Program-made: the position numbers and the translations under genes
The notes under the pieces: model-generated
Told to the model about the DNA's origin: nothing
Databases searched by the model: none
Seen by the model: only the letters and a program-made list of their open reading frames with translations
DNA from: Lucinisca nassula
Taxonomy: Eukaryota > Mollusca > Bivalvia > Lucinida > Lucinidae
Reading direction: 5' to 3'
Assembly (NCBI GenBank): GCA_963580285.1
Contig: OY757023.1
Span: 85,337,108 to 85,401,107 of the forward strand
DNA: 64,000 nucleotides
In this document: positions 21,846-32,549 of the stretch, piece by piece
Layout: each line of letters begins with the position of its first letter
Numbering within the stretch: the first letter of the stretch is position 1

Positions 21846-22622
21846 CTTTTGTAAATTTTGGCATTTTTAACTTGTCAGCAAGCTGTCTCAGAAACTGTTA
21901 GGGCTAGATGCTTGAAACTTGACGAATACATTGGTAATGATGAGTAAATGACCTGATTAACTTTTGAATACATTTTGAAAAATACTGCATGAGTTATGAC
22001 CCTTTGTAAATTTGGGCATTTTTACCTTGTCAGCAAAATAGCTCAAAAAACATTGCTCGTTACAGCCTTGCTGTTTGGTGATTAGATTGGTAGTGATGAG
22101 TAGTCTGCCTGATTAAACTTTAGAATAAATTTTGAAAAATACTTCAGGAGTTATGGCCCTTTGTAAATTTGGCCATTTTTTTCTTGTCGGCAAAATATCG
22201 TAAAAACATTTGAGCTTTGAAAAAGTTGTTGGAGCATATAGGTTTGTCTTTGTTTGTCTGTTGGTTCATCCATCGATTCTTCGCACCTTTTTATTCCAGC
22301 TATATCATGCATGTTAGGGTTTTCAAAATTTCATAAGTAGGTTCCTGATGAAAAATCAATTAACCCATATTTTTTCTTCTTTCTTGAGTTATTGCCCTTT
22401 GAACAAGTTGGCATTTTAATATTGTATTCATGATATCACAAAAACTGTTCAAGCTATTGCCTTGAAACTTGACAGGCTCAGGTCAAGCATATGGTTGGGG
22501 GCATAGATTTACAAACACAATTTCTAGTTACTGTTACATCAAATGTCGGTATAAAGAAGGTTGACCATATTTATAATTCTCTGAAGTCTGCATTTCTAAT
22601 GGCATGAAGTATATATTTACAG

Positions 22623-22785
22623 ATGGTTCCATGGTCATATATCAGGCAAGGAAGCTGAGAAACAGCTGATGGAAAAGGGGAAATATGGCAGTTATTTGGT
22701 GCGTGAGAGCCAGAGTAAACCGGGAGACTTTGTGCTGTCGGTGAAATGTGACGATAAAGTAACACACGTCAAAATACGTAGACAG
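22623..22785 (+). CDS. PTPN11-like: SHP2-like exon 4: first half of C-SH2 domain
   Basis: This 163-nt exon follows acceptor tatttacag. It completes an Arg codon, reads [15 protein letters not shown] and [17 protein letters not shown], and ends at KIRRQ in phase 0 before gtaact. The SH2 phosphotyrosine-binding Arg is codon 22702-22704. Compared with the 193-nt vertebrate exon it lacks exactly ten codons, all in the loop after LSV. Vertebrate SHP2 has a charged loop there that includes GESNDGK. The core SH2 strands flanking the gap are intact, so this is a normal short-loop variant rather than damage. Confidence 0.95.
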
Positions 22786-22842
22786 GTAACTATAGTGATA
22801 TAGTTGTTTCCTTGTAGAGGTTGAATTAGTGTCTGAGGTAAA

Positions 22843-23393
22843 TACAGTAGAATTCCTCTATTAAGACCACCTTTGGGACTGTTCAAAAGTGGTCTTTAAG
22901 ACCACTTTTGAACAGTACCAAAGGTGGTCCCTGACCAGAGGACATTGGGTGCAGATAATGCAAAAAAACAATAACTGCACCCTACTAAATAAGCTTTTTT
23001 TTTGTCTAAATTGCAAAGGAAGTAAGAGGGAGGATTTCGGCAGCATAAAATCAATTTAAGCCCACTAGTGTAATTTGTTTCACTGACTGTTCCAAGTTGG
23101 TTCTTCTGTCTCAGTTTATTTTTGTTATGGTTTGTCTTTGAGTGTGTGTATTGCTTGTATTTTTTTGGATAGCCAATAGGCCATTTTGTGGGAAAGCAAC
23201 TATCCTTTTGGCTTTCTGCCATTGATGTTTCCATTAGGGTCTAGTTATTTCATATTTGTGTTTCTTTCCTTTTGGTGTCTCTGATGGGAGCTGTGGGTTA
23301 ATTGTATTGATTTCTAATCATTGCCTTCACTTCTATTTTGAAAGCAGAATTTAGCTTAATTTTAGGTGTTTTTAATAGAGGAATTTCACTGTA
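22843..23393. mobile_element. Tc1/mariner-type MITE family I, interrupted
   Basis: TACAGTAGAATTCC at 22843 and GGAATTTCACTGTA at 23380-23393 bound a family I element, with about 350 bp of family Q repeat inserted. Confidence 0.7.
22990..23345 (-). pseudogene. Coding-like repeat, family Q
   Basis: The minus strand has an open stretch including METSMAESQKDS and PTKWPIGYPKK, then QKNQLGTVSETNYTSG. It parallels METPTAESQKDSY and PTKWPIGYQ at 58961-59030 on the other strand. Protein family not recognised. Confidence 0.4.
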
Positions 23394-23499
23394 CACATTT
23401 ACGCTTGTGATAAGGAAGTTGTGAGTCTCAGTGGCAAGTTAAAGTCCCCAAAAATTGGATGTAACATCTCCAATATGACCTCATAAAGGACAGGACCCC

Positions 23500-23787
23500 A
23501 CCCTTGGAGGCTTCAAGAAATAGATGGGCTACATCATGCTTCCACACAGAGCTGAATCCTACCACACACTAGTACTGGTAAACCGCTTAGAGGATCTAAG
23601 CCTGCCAAGGAAAAGTGGTGCGAGGCGGACCGTCGATGCTTATAAACCCTATGGTTTCATTGGGCGACAGGGCTTGAGATGTCATTTCATCTCAATGTCG
23701 GGTAAAAGTCCCACAAAATTGGAAGCAACGTCTCCAAAATGACCTATACAGTGTTGACGGGGATGTTAAACATCAAATCAAACAAAG
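23500..23787 (+). mobile_element. SINE family 1 copy
   Basis: Full forward copy; tail AACATCAAATCAAACAAAG. Confidence 0.85.
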
Positions 23788-23982
23788 AAAACCTAATAGG
23801 TGTTGCCAGGAACATAAAAACTCAATACAAACCAACAAACTCTGATTTTCTCCAGCCTCTGACATCGCCTTGATATAAATGGAATAATCTTGAAATTGGT
23901 GTAAAACCGAATCACACACAAAAAAAATCACAAGTTTATTTTCTGTAAAATCTTCTCATTCTTTTCAAAGGTTACCACTATA

Positions 23983-24618
23983 AAGGCCCGTTTACACGAT
24001 AAGATTAGTCTTTCATGATTTGTGATGCATGATTTTCTCCCGAAAGATTTTTTATGTTTACACATCATGACAAATCTTGCATGATTTTATTTTCCCGCCT
24101 TATATCAGGGGATGAACAATGGAGGCAAAAAATCTTGCGATTCCTTTATGTATGACAATAATTGCAAGTGCAGTTTTCAGTCTGAGAAGGGAAAGAAGAC
24201 CTTTATCTGGCTGAATAGCTTAATTTAGCCACACCTAATTTTTAATATCCAACCATCAAATTACTTCATGTTATGCATTCATTAAGTTCACAATCTGCCT
24301 CACAGTGCAGATCCTAATCAGGTGGCTACTACATGGCATATTTGCTTTATTTTTTTTTCACACCTCTATATGCAGGACAATTTATCAATGGAATGTTTAG
24401 CCTTGACTCTAAAATTTCATGTGGAAGTAATTAACCTCAGTCACCTTTGCTCTGATAGCCTGAAATGGCATGACTAGTCTTACCGAATAGAACATGCTCT
24501 ATTTGCCATGACTGTCATACATGACACCCAAGACTGTGTAATAGCAGGGTTTACATGGCAAGATTTGTCTTGTAAGACTAATCATATAAGACTAATCTTG
24601 TCGTGTAAACGGGCCTTT
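23983..24618. mobile_element. MITE with 30-bp inverted repeats (family L)
   Basis: AGGCCCGTTTACACGATAAG and its complement CTTGTCGTGTAAACGGGCCT form arms extending to AGACTAAT. The flanks allow a TA or TAA duplication, so Tc1/mariner or PIF/Harbinger are both possible. Inside is a decayed family A-like segment near 24195-24320. Confidence 0.7.
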
Positions 24619-24627
24619 AAGTTAAGC

Positions 24628-24859
24628 TTAACCCATTATATACTAGTGGACTCTTCCATTGCTATATGTTGGACAAGTCCATTTGTCTTTTAAGGGGTGT
24701 CAGGCCTATTGTTTTGTCTTCATTCTTTTTTTTTTGACGGAAAATTCTGTCAGCAAATAGTGCAGGCCCTGATCAGACGCCGCGTTTGCGGCGTCTGATC
24801 TGGGCCTGCACTGTTTGCCAAGGTACACCTTTAGGGGTTTCCCGCATACAATAGGTTAA
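24628..24859 (-). mobile_element. TTAA MITE family D, abutting exon 5
   Basis: From TTAACCCATTATATACTAG to CATACAATAGGTTAA, with the GACGCCGCGTTTGCGGCGTC hairpin. Its last base is ten bases before the acceptor AG of exon 5. Confidence 0.85.
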
Positions 24860-24869
24860 TGTATTTCAG

Positions 24870-24986
24870 GATGGAAAGTTTGATGTAGGTGGTGGAGAAC
24901 AGTTTAACTCTTTATCAAATCTGGTGGAGCACTATAAGAAAAATCCTATGGTTGAAACATCAGGAACAGTTGTACATCTTAGGCAT
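24870..24986 (+). CDS. PTPN11-like: SHP2-like exon 5: second half of C-SH2 domain
   Basis: This 117-nt, 39-codon exon in phase 0 begins [15 protein letters not shown], continues [13 protein letters not shown] and ends VHLRH before gtaagt. Length and phase equal the vertebrate exon, and the [10 protein letters not shown] stretch is identical to SHP2. Its acceptor is unusual in context. A TTAA-flanked MITE (24628-24859) ends only ten bases before the acceptor AG at 24868-24869. The branch point and much of the upstream splice signal must therefore lie inside transposon sequence. Confidence 0.95.
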
Positions 24987-25128
24987 GTAAGTACAGACAA
25001 ACAGAACTCATAGCATCATATCAACTCTTTGTAATTCCAATTCATAATCCTAATGTACATTTCGAGCGATTCGATTGGTTGAAATAAAAGTTTTATACTT
25101 CCATAAATTCCATGAGCAAGATTCTCAG

Positions 25129-25280
25129 GCCTCGCTCGGGTCATATGTGAGACGCCAAGTTCTGCAACGGAAGTTCAGGTGGTTTTTCTCCTGGTACTCC
25201 GGATTTCGCCCACCTCTGATTAACGATCGGCTCGATATGAGTGAAATTATCTTCAAAGGGCCGTAAAACCAAAACAACAA
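25129..25280 (+). mobile_element. SINE family 5, 5'-truncated
   Basis: Begins at GCCTCGCTCGGGTCATATG and ends AAACCAAAACAACAA. CAAGATTCTCAG target-site duplication at 25117-25128 and 25281-25292. Confidence 0.85.
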
Positions 25281-25292
25281 CAAGATTCTCAG

Positions 25293-25830
25293 AACTATTT
25301 CACACAGCCACAGGTAGTTATATAACTTCACATCAAAGAGCACGTTTAGAATCAGCGCATTACGTCATTGTATATAAAATGACGTCAGCAGCGTTTGATT
25401 CAATGATGGGAGACTATTGCAAACTAAGAGTTTAAAGACAAATGAAATGAATTTAAAGAGAACGATTTTTTTGCTTGGGTTTCTTTCAAAGTTAGCTGCT
25501 TCTACCCCCATGGCAGTTGGTAAGTTCCTTCTTTCGCTTATGAAAGAATTCCTAAAATTTACCATTTTTGTGGCATTTTTAACATTTTGATGACGAAGTT
25601 GGAATTGTAAGGAAAAAATTGTCATTTTTCATGGATTTTTTCGATGTGTAAACTCAAACAAATCACTCACAAACTTAGCTTTGGGCTTCATGCAGTTTGT
25701 GAGTGATTGGCCGCAGTTTACACATCCATAAAACCCACAAAAATGAAATTCATTCCAATAGAAACACTTTTCAGTATAACATGGTTTTGAATATAACATG
25801 GTTTAAAGATAGTTCCCAAACATGAATAGA
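25293..25830. other. Unassigned; one imperfect inverted repeat
   Basis: GTGTAAACTC.AACAAATCACTC near 25645 pairs with GAGTGATTGGCCGCAGTTTACAC near 25705. No exon or known element otherwise. Confidence 0.4.
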
Positions 25831-27525
25831 TTTTTAGCTCACCGTCACGTAGTGACGAGGTGAGCTTATGGGATCACTTTTCGTCCGTCGTGCGTCCGTG
25901 CGTCAGTGCGAGCGCATCCGTGGGCACATGTTGGGTAGACATAAGTTGGGTACTTGCCGTTTATTCCGTTAGTGTCCGAAAAAGTAGCCAACAAATTTGA
26001 TGGGACATGTTGGGTACTTGTGCAAATTTTAGCTGATTGTTGGGTACTTATAGGTGAAAAATTAACACTGTAGTACCAAACAAATGTCCATCTGTAAGAA
26101 CGTCCGTCCATGCGTCCGTAAACAATTTCTTTAAACGACATCTCCTCCTAAACCACTGATCGGATTTTGACCAAACTTCACAGGAATGATCCTTAGGTGG
26201 TCCCCTTTCAAAGTTGTTCAAATGGTTCCGGTCCGTTGCACATCTAGGTCATAGGAGCCAAAAAAAGATTTTTTTCACCAAAAACTTAAAAAATCTTCTT
26301 CTCTGAAACCACAAGGCCCAGGTCTTTGATATTTGGTATGAAGCTTCATCTAGTGGACCCTTACAAAGATTGTTCAAATTATAGTGCTGGGGCCAAAAAT
26401 GCCCCCGCTCCGGGGCCCTTTGGTTTTACATGGGCTTATATAGGGAAAATCTTTAAAAATCTTCTTCTCTGAAACCGTAAGGCCCAGGTCTTTGATATTT
26501 AGTATGAAGCTTCACCTAGTGGACCCCTACCATGATTGTTCAAATTATAGTGCTGGGGCCCAAAATGCGCCCGCCCCGGGCCCCTTTGGTTTTACATGGG
26601 CTTATATAGGGAAAATCTTTAAAAATCTTCTTCTCTGAAACTGCAATCTTCTTCTCTGAAACCGCAAGGCCCAGGTCTTTGATATTTGGTATGAGGCTTC
26701 ATCTGGTGGACCCCTACCAAGATTGTTCAAATTATAGTGCTGGGGCCAAAAATGACCCCGCCCCAGAGCCCTTTGGTTTTACATGGGCTTATATAGGGAA
26801 AATCTTGAAAAATCTTCTTCTCTGAAACCGCAAGGCCCAGGTCTTTGATGTTTGGTATGAAGCTTCATCTAGTGGACCCCTACCAATATTGTTCAAATTA
26901 TAGTGCTGGTGCCAAAAATGCCCCTGCCCTGGGGCCTTTTGGTTTTACATGGGCTTATATAGGAAAAATCTTTAAAAATCTTCTTCTCTGAAACCGCTAG
27001 GCCCAGGTCTTTGATATTTGGTATGAAGCTTTACCTAGTGGACCCCTACCAAGATTGTTCAAATTATAATGCTGGGGCAAAAAATGCCCCCGCTCTGGGG
27101 CCCTTTGGTTTTACATGGCTTATATAGGGAAAATCTTTAAAAATTTTCTTCTCTGAAACCGTAAGGCCCATGTCTTTGATATTTGGTATGAAGCTTCACT
27201 CCACAAGGCCCAGGCCCAGGCCCTGGGGCCAAAAATGCCCACACCCCGGGGCCTTTTGGTTTTACATGGGCTTATATAGGTAAAATCTTTAAAAATCTTC
27301 TTCTCTGAAACCGCTAGGCCCAGGTCTTTGATATTTGGTATGAAGCTTTACCTAGTGGACCCCTACCAAGATTGTTGGAATTATAGTGCTGGGGCAAAAA
27401 ATGCCCCTGCTCTGGGGCCCTTTGGTTTTACATGGGCTTATATAGGGAAAATCTCTAAAATTTTTCTTCTCTGAAACCGTAAGGCCCATGTCTTTGATAT
27501 TTGGTATGAAGCTTCAACCCACAAG
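25831..27525 (+). mobile_element. Helitron-like family 1, tail lost
   Basis: Full head, then a 180-bp insertion or variant segment with GTTGGGTACTT repeats (25930-26060), then about eight tandem units. The array stops at AAGCTTCAACCCACAAGGG without the tail stem or CTCTTGTT. Confidence 0.78.
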
Positions 27526-27659
27526 GGTTGCTGAGAAACAAGTGTTTTTACCTTAATGATGCCAAGAAACAGATGTTATGGGCATTAGTTAGAATGGTCC
27601 AGTCAGCCCAGAGAGCAAAGGTTAACCATGTAGACCTAGAGGTGTCTGAAGGTTTTCTA

Positions 27660-28040
27660 AACATCATTACGAAAACACGTCTCAGTATAAACCACAAAAG
27701 GAGCACAAAAAGCACTCACAGTTTAGCTATTAAGTTTGAAATTAGTAAAATGAAAATGAAAATAACTGAAAAAACATCACATGAACATGTCCGTGAAATG
27801 AACAGCCCCATAAACCCCCTCTTTATATTGGAAAAACTGGGGTTCACGGGGGTATACTTTATTTTTCTTATTTCTTCTCCAAGACATAGGCTGTGGGTAT
27901 TCGTTAGAATGAGGCGATTCTAATGCGCACCCACAACCTATGTTTGGAGTAAAAATAAGAAAAAATATCCCGGATTTTCACCAGAAAAGTAGCCATTTTG
28001 GAGATAAGAAAAAATGCACTATGTCGCATAGATATGTTAT
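27660..28040. mobile_element. Long inverted-repeat MITE, hairpin family P
   Basis: Arms with ATTACGAAAACACG and ATGTTATGGTAATGAG; centre GGGTATTCGTTAGAATGAGG. The largest copy of this family in the window. Confidence 0.7.
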
Positions 28041-28116
28041 GGTAATGAGAAAAGATTTATTTATTTAATCATTGATGTTGTAATTAGAGTGCTAAAGAAA
28101 AATTTGACAGTCATAT

Positions 28117-28188
28117 TATATACTATTTCGTCAATCTTTTCTTCACATTTAGCCTTACAATGCTACAAGAATAGCAGCATCAGGAATA
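28117..28188 (+). pseudogene. Truncated duplicate of the exon 6 acceptor and first 36 nt
   Basis: It has intron sequence, an AG acceptor (28151-28152) and CCTTACAATGCTACAAGAAT, matching exon 6 with one change in the coding part (AGA for AGG, both Arg). It is cut at GGAATA by a TTAA MITE. Splicing here would add 12 correct residues and then run through the MITE to a TGA about 15 codons on. Confidence 0.85.
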
Positions 28189-28400
28189 TTAACCCTTCTC
28201 TTGCTGAATATTCAGTTTAGCCACACTCATTTCTGACTTAGAACCAATCAGATTACTTGATGTAATTTATTTTTACAAATCCATAAACTGAATGGCAAAC
28301 AGTGTAGATCCAGATCAGATGGCTTCTTCAGAAGCCATCTGATCTGGATCTACACTGTTTCCAAAGATAGGGGTTGTTGTGAACAGCATGATAAGAGTTA
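28189..28400 (-). mobile_element. TTAA MITE family A between the two exon 6 copies
   Basis: Left end TTAACCCTTCTCTTGCTG; right end decayed (ATAAGAGTTATA). Both sides are flanked by the same 72-bp segment, not just by TTAA. Confidence 0.83.
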
Positions 28401-28434
28401 TATCCTATTTCGTCAATTTCTTCTTCAACTTTAG

Positions 28435-28551
28435 CCTTACAATGCTACAAGGATAGCAGCATCAGGAATAGACAGTCGCGTGAAACAGCTTACAAAAGAT
28501 ACAAAGAACCCAGACAGCAATAGCAAAGGAGGATTCTGGGATGAGTTTGAG
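28435..28551 (+). CDS. PTPN11-like: SHP2-like exon 6: SH2-PTP linker and PTP N-terminus
   Basis: This 117-nt, 39-codon exon in phase 0 starts PYNATRIAAS and ends GGFWDEFE before gtaag. It covers the linker between C-SH2 and the catalytic domain; the GFWEEFE-type ending is a PTP-family landmark. The first 36 nt, together with about 36 nt of upstream intron and the acceptor, also occur at 28117-28188, separated from the true exon by a TTAA-type MITE. That copy is truncated and would run into a stop if used. The copy at 28435 is the functional one because only it continues in frame to FWDEFE and a donor site. Confidence 0.95.
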
Positions 28552-28713
28552 GTAAGTTTATTATTCCTTAATCCTTAAAGCACCAATCGCAACTTATCAG
28601 ATGGCATTTTCGAATTCTTTAGAAAGGTTAAGAATTCTTTAGAAAGGTTAAGCCAGACATTACATTTGAATCATACCTGATCTAGGTTTCGTCCATGCAG
28701 GCTCTTCATGTGA

Positions 28714-29006
28714 TTTTTAGCTCGGCTGTTTTTGAAGAAAACGATGAGGTATTGTCATAGCTCTGTCCTCGTCTGCGTCGTTGTCATGCAAAAACTTGGA
28801 CATTTTGTAGTATCTCTGTCATTACTGAACATATTAACTTGAAACCCGGAACTGTTGTTCATTATGAAAAGGGGAACTCATACCACTAGGTGAGGTAACT
28901 CTCAAAATATTTTTGGCAAAGTTATGCCCCTTTTTGGACTTAGAATTTTTGTTTAACTAAAAGAAACTGCAGCCGAGCGTTGGCACCCGCATGCGGTGCT
29001 CTTGTT
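28714..29006 (+). mobile_element. Helitron-like element, family 2 (short)
   Basis: Head TTTTAGCTCGGCTGTTTTTG, with its complement CAGCCGAGCG near the tail. The tail stem is GCACCCGCATGCGGTGC plus TCTTGTT. About 293 bp with no tandem array. It shows the minimal architecture shared with the larger elements. Confidence 0.75.
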
Positions 29007-29164
29007 GCAAACTGGACTCTGTGTGAACCCATTTTATATGGTGAGCCCAAGAAAAGGACTCTGTTAAAAAGTGCAGGCCCAGATGAGACATAACAGAATG
29101 CAGAGTCTGATCAGGGCTAATGTTTACAAAAGTTCAGCAGTTTTCTAAATAAACTGCTTAAAAT

Positions 29165-29515
29165 GCATGCCGTGTCATGTAAACAAGTCTGTAAATAATA
29201 CCCTGTAAACTCTTTTTTTGCAGAGAAAACTGGGGTTTACATGACATTGTGTATTACTTATTGTTCTTATTTCTGCTCCAAGGCATAGGTTGTTGGCACT
29301 CATTAGAACTGCCTCATTGAGTTGGTTCAAACGAGTGTCCACAGCACATGTTCAGAGCATTAATAAGAAAAATATCCACATTTATTCAACAGGAAATTTA
29401 TGGTTTTGTAGCTATAAAAAAATTCACTACATCATGTTATCCTATGTTATAGGCATTTATAGGAAAAGTATCACAAGTTTTCATAAAAATTAACCGTTTT
29501 CACAGATATAAACAA
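29165..29515. mobile_element. Long inverted-repeat MITE, hairpin family P
   Basis: Centre CATTAGAACTGCCTCATTGAG; AAACTGGGGTTTACATGACA on the left arm. Confidence 0.65.
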
Positions 29516-29701
29516 ATGCACGTTGACCCACAGACATGTTGTAACAATATATTGTGAGGAGGATTCTATTCAAATCAGAATGGGTTTATATTTACTATGA
29601 AATTCATTTTATTTTTTTTTTTTTTTCTATTGTTTTTCAGAAAAAAATCTATTGTTTTTCAGAATTTTTTTTTTTTTTTTTTTTTTTCTATTGTTTTTCA
29701 G

Positions 29702-29933
29702 CCCGCACACTAGTACTGCTAAACCGATTAGAGGACCTAAGCCTGTCCAGGAACCGCGGTGCGAGGCGGACCGTCCATGCTAATAAACCCAATTGGTTTC
29801 ATTGGGCGACAGGGCTTGAGATGTCATTTCATCTCAATGTCGGGTAAAAGTCCCACAAAATTGGAAGCAACGTCTCCAAAATGACCTTTACAGTGTTGAC
29901 GGGGACGTTAAACCTCAAATCAATCAAACAAAA
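29702..29933 (+). mobile_element. SINE family 1, 5'-truncated, at exon 7 acceptor
   Basis: Starts CCCGCACACTAGTACTG and ends AATCAATCAAACAAAA. The target-site duplication is the 15-base acceptor tctattgtttttcag (29687-29701 and 29934-29948). Confidence 0.9.
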
Positions 29934-29948
29934 TCTATTGTTTTTCAG

Positions 29949-30045
29949 CATTTACAACATCAAGAAGTGCGACACCTATACAGTCGGAAAGAAGGGATGC
30001 GGCCAGAAAACAAACCTAAAAATAGATATAAAAATATTTTACCTT
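29949..30045 (+). CDS. PTPN11-like: SHP2-like exon 7: start of PTP fold (NRYKNI motif)
   Basis: This 97-nt exon reads [16 protein letters not shown] then NRYKNILP, ending with one base of a split Phe codon before gtaagt. NRYKNI is the conserved phosphotyrosine-recognition-loop motif of classical PTPs. Length and phase equal the vertebrate exon. The 15-base acceptor region (tctattgtttttcag) occurs four times in the 320 bp before the exon, at 29626, 29648, 29687 and 29934. The last two copies flank a 5'-truncated SINE as its target-site duplication. Only the copy at 29934-29948 joins directly to coding sequence. Confidence 0.95.
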
Positions 30046-30354
30046 GTAAGTAATGTAAAAATATTTTACATTGTAAGTGATATTTTACATTGTAAGTGAT
30101 ATTTTGCAAAATCAAAAGAAAATGACAACCCCTCATTTCTTTCTGCAAATATATTACAAGTAGAATGTTTATAATGCTATGATTATGTAACTTTGTCTGT
30201 ATCCACTTGACATATACTTGTTTGCTACTTTTCTTGAAAATAAGGACTTGCTATTTTTATTCAAATGAAGTAGCTTTTCCTAATTATTTCCTAGAAACAG
30301 CACTTAACATTTTCTTTTAGACACAGTTTGTCCACAGTTTGACAAACTGTGTAG

Positions 30355-30640
30355 ACACACATCACGAAAACACGCCTATATAATTTTGACCACCTTGAAC
30401 CCCACTTTTATATAGTAAAACTGGGGTTTCCAGGGGTATACCTTATTTTGCTTATTTCTGCTCTAAAATATAGATTGTGGGTACTCGTTAGAACCGCCTC
30501 GATGAGGCGGTTCTAACGAGTGCCCACAATCTATATTTTGAGCAGAAATAAGAAAAATATCACAATTTTTCATCATAAAATTTCATTTTTTCGGCGATAA
30601 AGGTGGCAATGTATTTGTATAGGCGTGTTTGCGTAACAGT
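30355..30640. mobile_element. Long inverted-repeat MITE, hairpin family P (well preserved)
   Basis: Arms ACGAAAACACGCCTATA and TATAGGCGTGTTTGCGTAA; centre stem AGAACCGCCTCGATGAGGCGG. Best reference copy of the family. Confidence 0.8.
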
Positions 30641-30704
30641 TTGACAAACTGTGTTTTGAAGAAAGATTAACCATCACCATGCTGAACCCAGATAATTCAC
30701 GTTT

Positions 30705-30790
30705 GAAAACAGTATAAATCCTGATCAGCTGGCTTCTCTGAAGCCAGCTGATCAGGATCTATACTGTTTTCTGCGTCCAAATTGGTGGTT
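30705..30790. repeat. TTAA-MITE type hairpin core
   Basis: AAACAGTATAAATCCTGATC and its complement around GCTTCTCTGAAGC; element ends unclear. Confidence 0.65.
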
Positions 30791-30970
30791 AAAATTTCAA
30801 TCACAAAACACAAATGGTTTAAAATCGGAGAGGAGTTTAGTATGGTGAAATATGCCTGATCTGTCTGATCTGATCGCGGCATGCACTGTTTGCTTAGGCC
30901 TGCCTATCCAAATTCTCAGGATCATTACAGAAATCTTGAAAGCCCCCACCCATAGGGGCTTGAAGAAATA

Positions 30971-32549
30971 TACTACTCAAAGTTTGAGAGGGATCACTTT
31001 TTATAAACAAAATTTTGCACTGAAAATTAAAAATTTCTTGACAGAATTTGTACTAGGTATATTGATAAATATCTTAAGCAGAAACTCGTGTGCAGTTCAG
31101 TACTCATAAAAAGTGCACACTTCTCACACTTCGCAAATGAATTCATGCACCCCCAAAATCTTGCGTAGCACTGCTTTCCAACAGACCAATCAAACTTGTC
31201 AGTGTTCCTTTACCAAACGTAAAATGGACTTCATTTGATTTGTGAAACACTAAGATGCCTAGGGGACAATTAAGAAACCGTCTGAGCCCCGAAGAAATGA
31301 ATCGTGGCGTCGGAATGTTGGAATCTGGCGTCTCTCAACGTCGTGTTGCTGGCATTCTGAATGTGTCTCAGAGCGTGGTTTCCCGAATGTGGAGCCGGCA
31401 TCTTACCCACGGAAATCCTTCACCCAGACACGGCGGGTCGAGAAAGGGCTACAACTCAACATCAGGGCCGTTTCTTGTTGATTCAGTCTCGACGTCAACG
31501 GTTCCTGAACGCTACACGTTTGCATAACGAGCTTAGGAACGGAACTGGAATACGAATTTCTACACAAACTGTCAGAAACGGGCTCCACAAGTTCGGACTT
31601 AATGCCAGGAGGCCTGCTGTACGTGTTCCGTTGACGAGACAGCACGTGCTAGACCGGTTGGACTTTACCAGAACTCAGGTCAGGTGGACGGTTCGTGACT
31701 TGACGCCAGTACTGTTTACTGAGGAGTTCAGAGTCTGTCTAGACTTCACTTATAAACGTCTAGTAGTGCGGCAAATGTCTAAAGAGCTATTCGATAACTT
31801 GAATGTGGCAGCGCATGATCGCTATGGAAAGGGGTCAGTCATGGTTTGGGCTGGGATAAGCGTGAACGGTAAAACTGACTTGCACGTCGTTGAAAACGGA
31901 AGGTTAATGGCAGTGAGGTACTGTTATGATATTCTTGATGAGTTTGTAAGACCATATGCAGATGCTATCGGCCCGGACTTTATTCTGATGGACGATAATG
32001 CCCGTCCCAACCGTGCAAACGTCACTGATTCCTATCTGGAACGTGAGACAATCGTTCGTATGGACTGGCCTGCTCGGTCGCCGGACTTAAATCCGATTGA
32101 GCATGTGCAGGACATGCTACAGCGTGTTGTTTCAGTCCGACCTGTGCATCCTAGAACTTTACAGGAGCTCAAAGATGCATTGGTTGCTGAATGAAAGCCG
32201 ATTCCACAAAACCGGATACAGACTCGGATTACGAGCAAGTGCAGGCAATGTCTTACTGTAATTGATGCCCGTGGACAACATACACGTAATTAGGCACATT
32301 GGTCTAAACAAATTTGGAAATTTGTGAAAAATCAGTTGTCCAAATCCCTTCGTGTTACGGCAAATTTTGGGGGTGCCAAGACGGTTGCTGTTGTCACGCT
32401 TGAATGCAGTACCAGTTGACAAAATTAATCACTAGGTTTGTGAAGGATACGTTTTCTATCATTATGTATCGAATTTGGATTCAAGTGATTAATTCATTCA
32501 AAAATTATTTTGCATTAAAAAAGTGATCCCTATCAAACTTTGAGTAGTA
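30971..32549 (+). mobile_element. Tc1/mariner transposon, 1579 bp, inactive
   Basis: The 32-bp ends TACTACTCAAAGTTTGAGAG and (right, complement) TACTACTCAAAGTTTGATAG differ at one position. The element is bounded by TA within a SINE. It carries a single transposase gene, now broken. The near-identical ends suggest fairly recent insertion compared with neighbouring repeats. Confidence 0.93.
31255..32293 (+). pseudogene. Tc1-like transposase, broken
   Basis: The N-terminal helix-turn-helix region reads MPRGQLRNRLSPEEMNRG and VAGILNVSQSVVSRMW. A frameshift near 31435-31450 moves to the next frame. That frame carries ISTQTVRNGLHKFGLNARRP, FILMDDNARPNRA and SPDLNPIEHVQ. The second Asp and the final Glu of the DD34E triad are present. 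The first triad position reads VLFTEEF instead of the usual TDES-like motif, so Asp is replaced by Glu. A TGA at 32192-32194 interrupts the end where Trp is usual, and homologous sequence (VIDARGQHTRN) continues to TAG at 32291-32293. Three independent defects make it non-functional. Confidence 0.92.

Larger units (their letters stand above)
21037..22528 (+). mobile_element. Helitron-like tandem-repeat element, family 5
   Basis: Head TTTTATGCCCCAAACTTTG pairs with TGGGGGCATA. Units with ATTTTGAAAAATACT and CTTGTCAGCAAAATA recur. A second, degraded head-like segment starts near 22208. The tail is GGGGGCATAGATT, then ACAAACACAATTTCTAGTT. It contains a TTAA MITE and another MITE. Confidence 0.65.
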
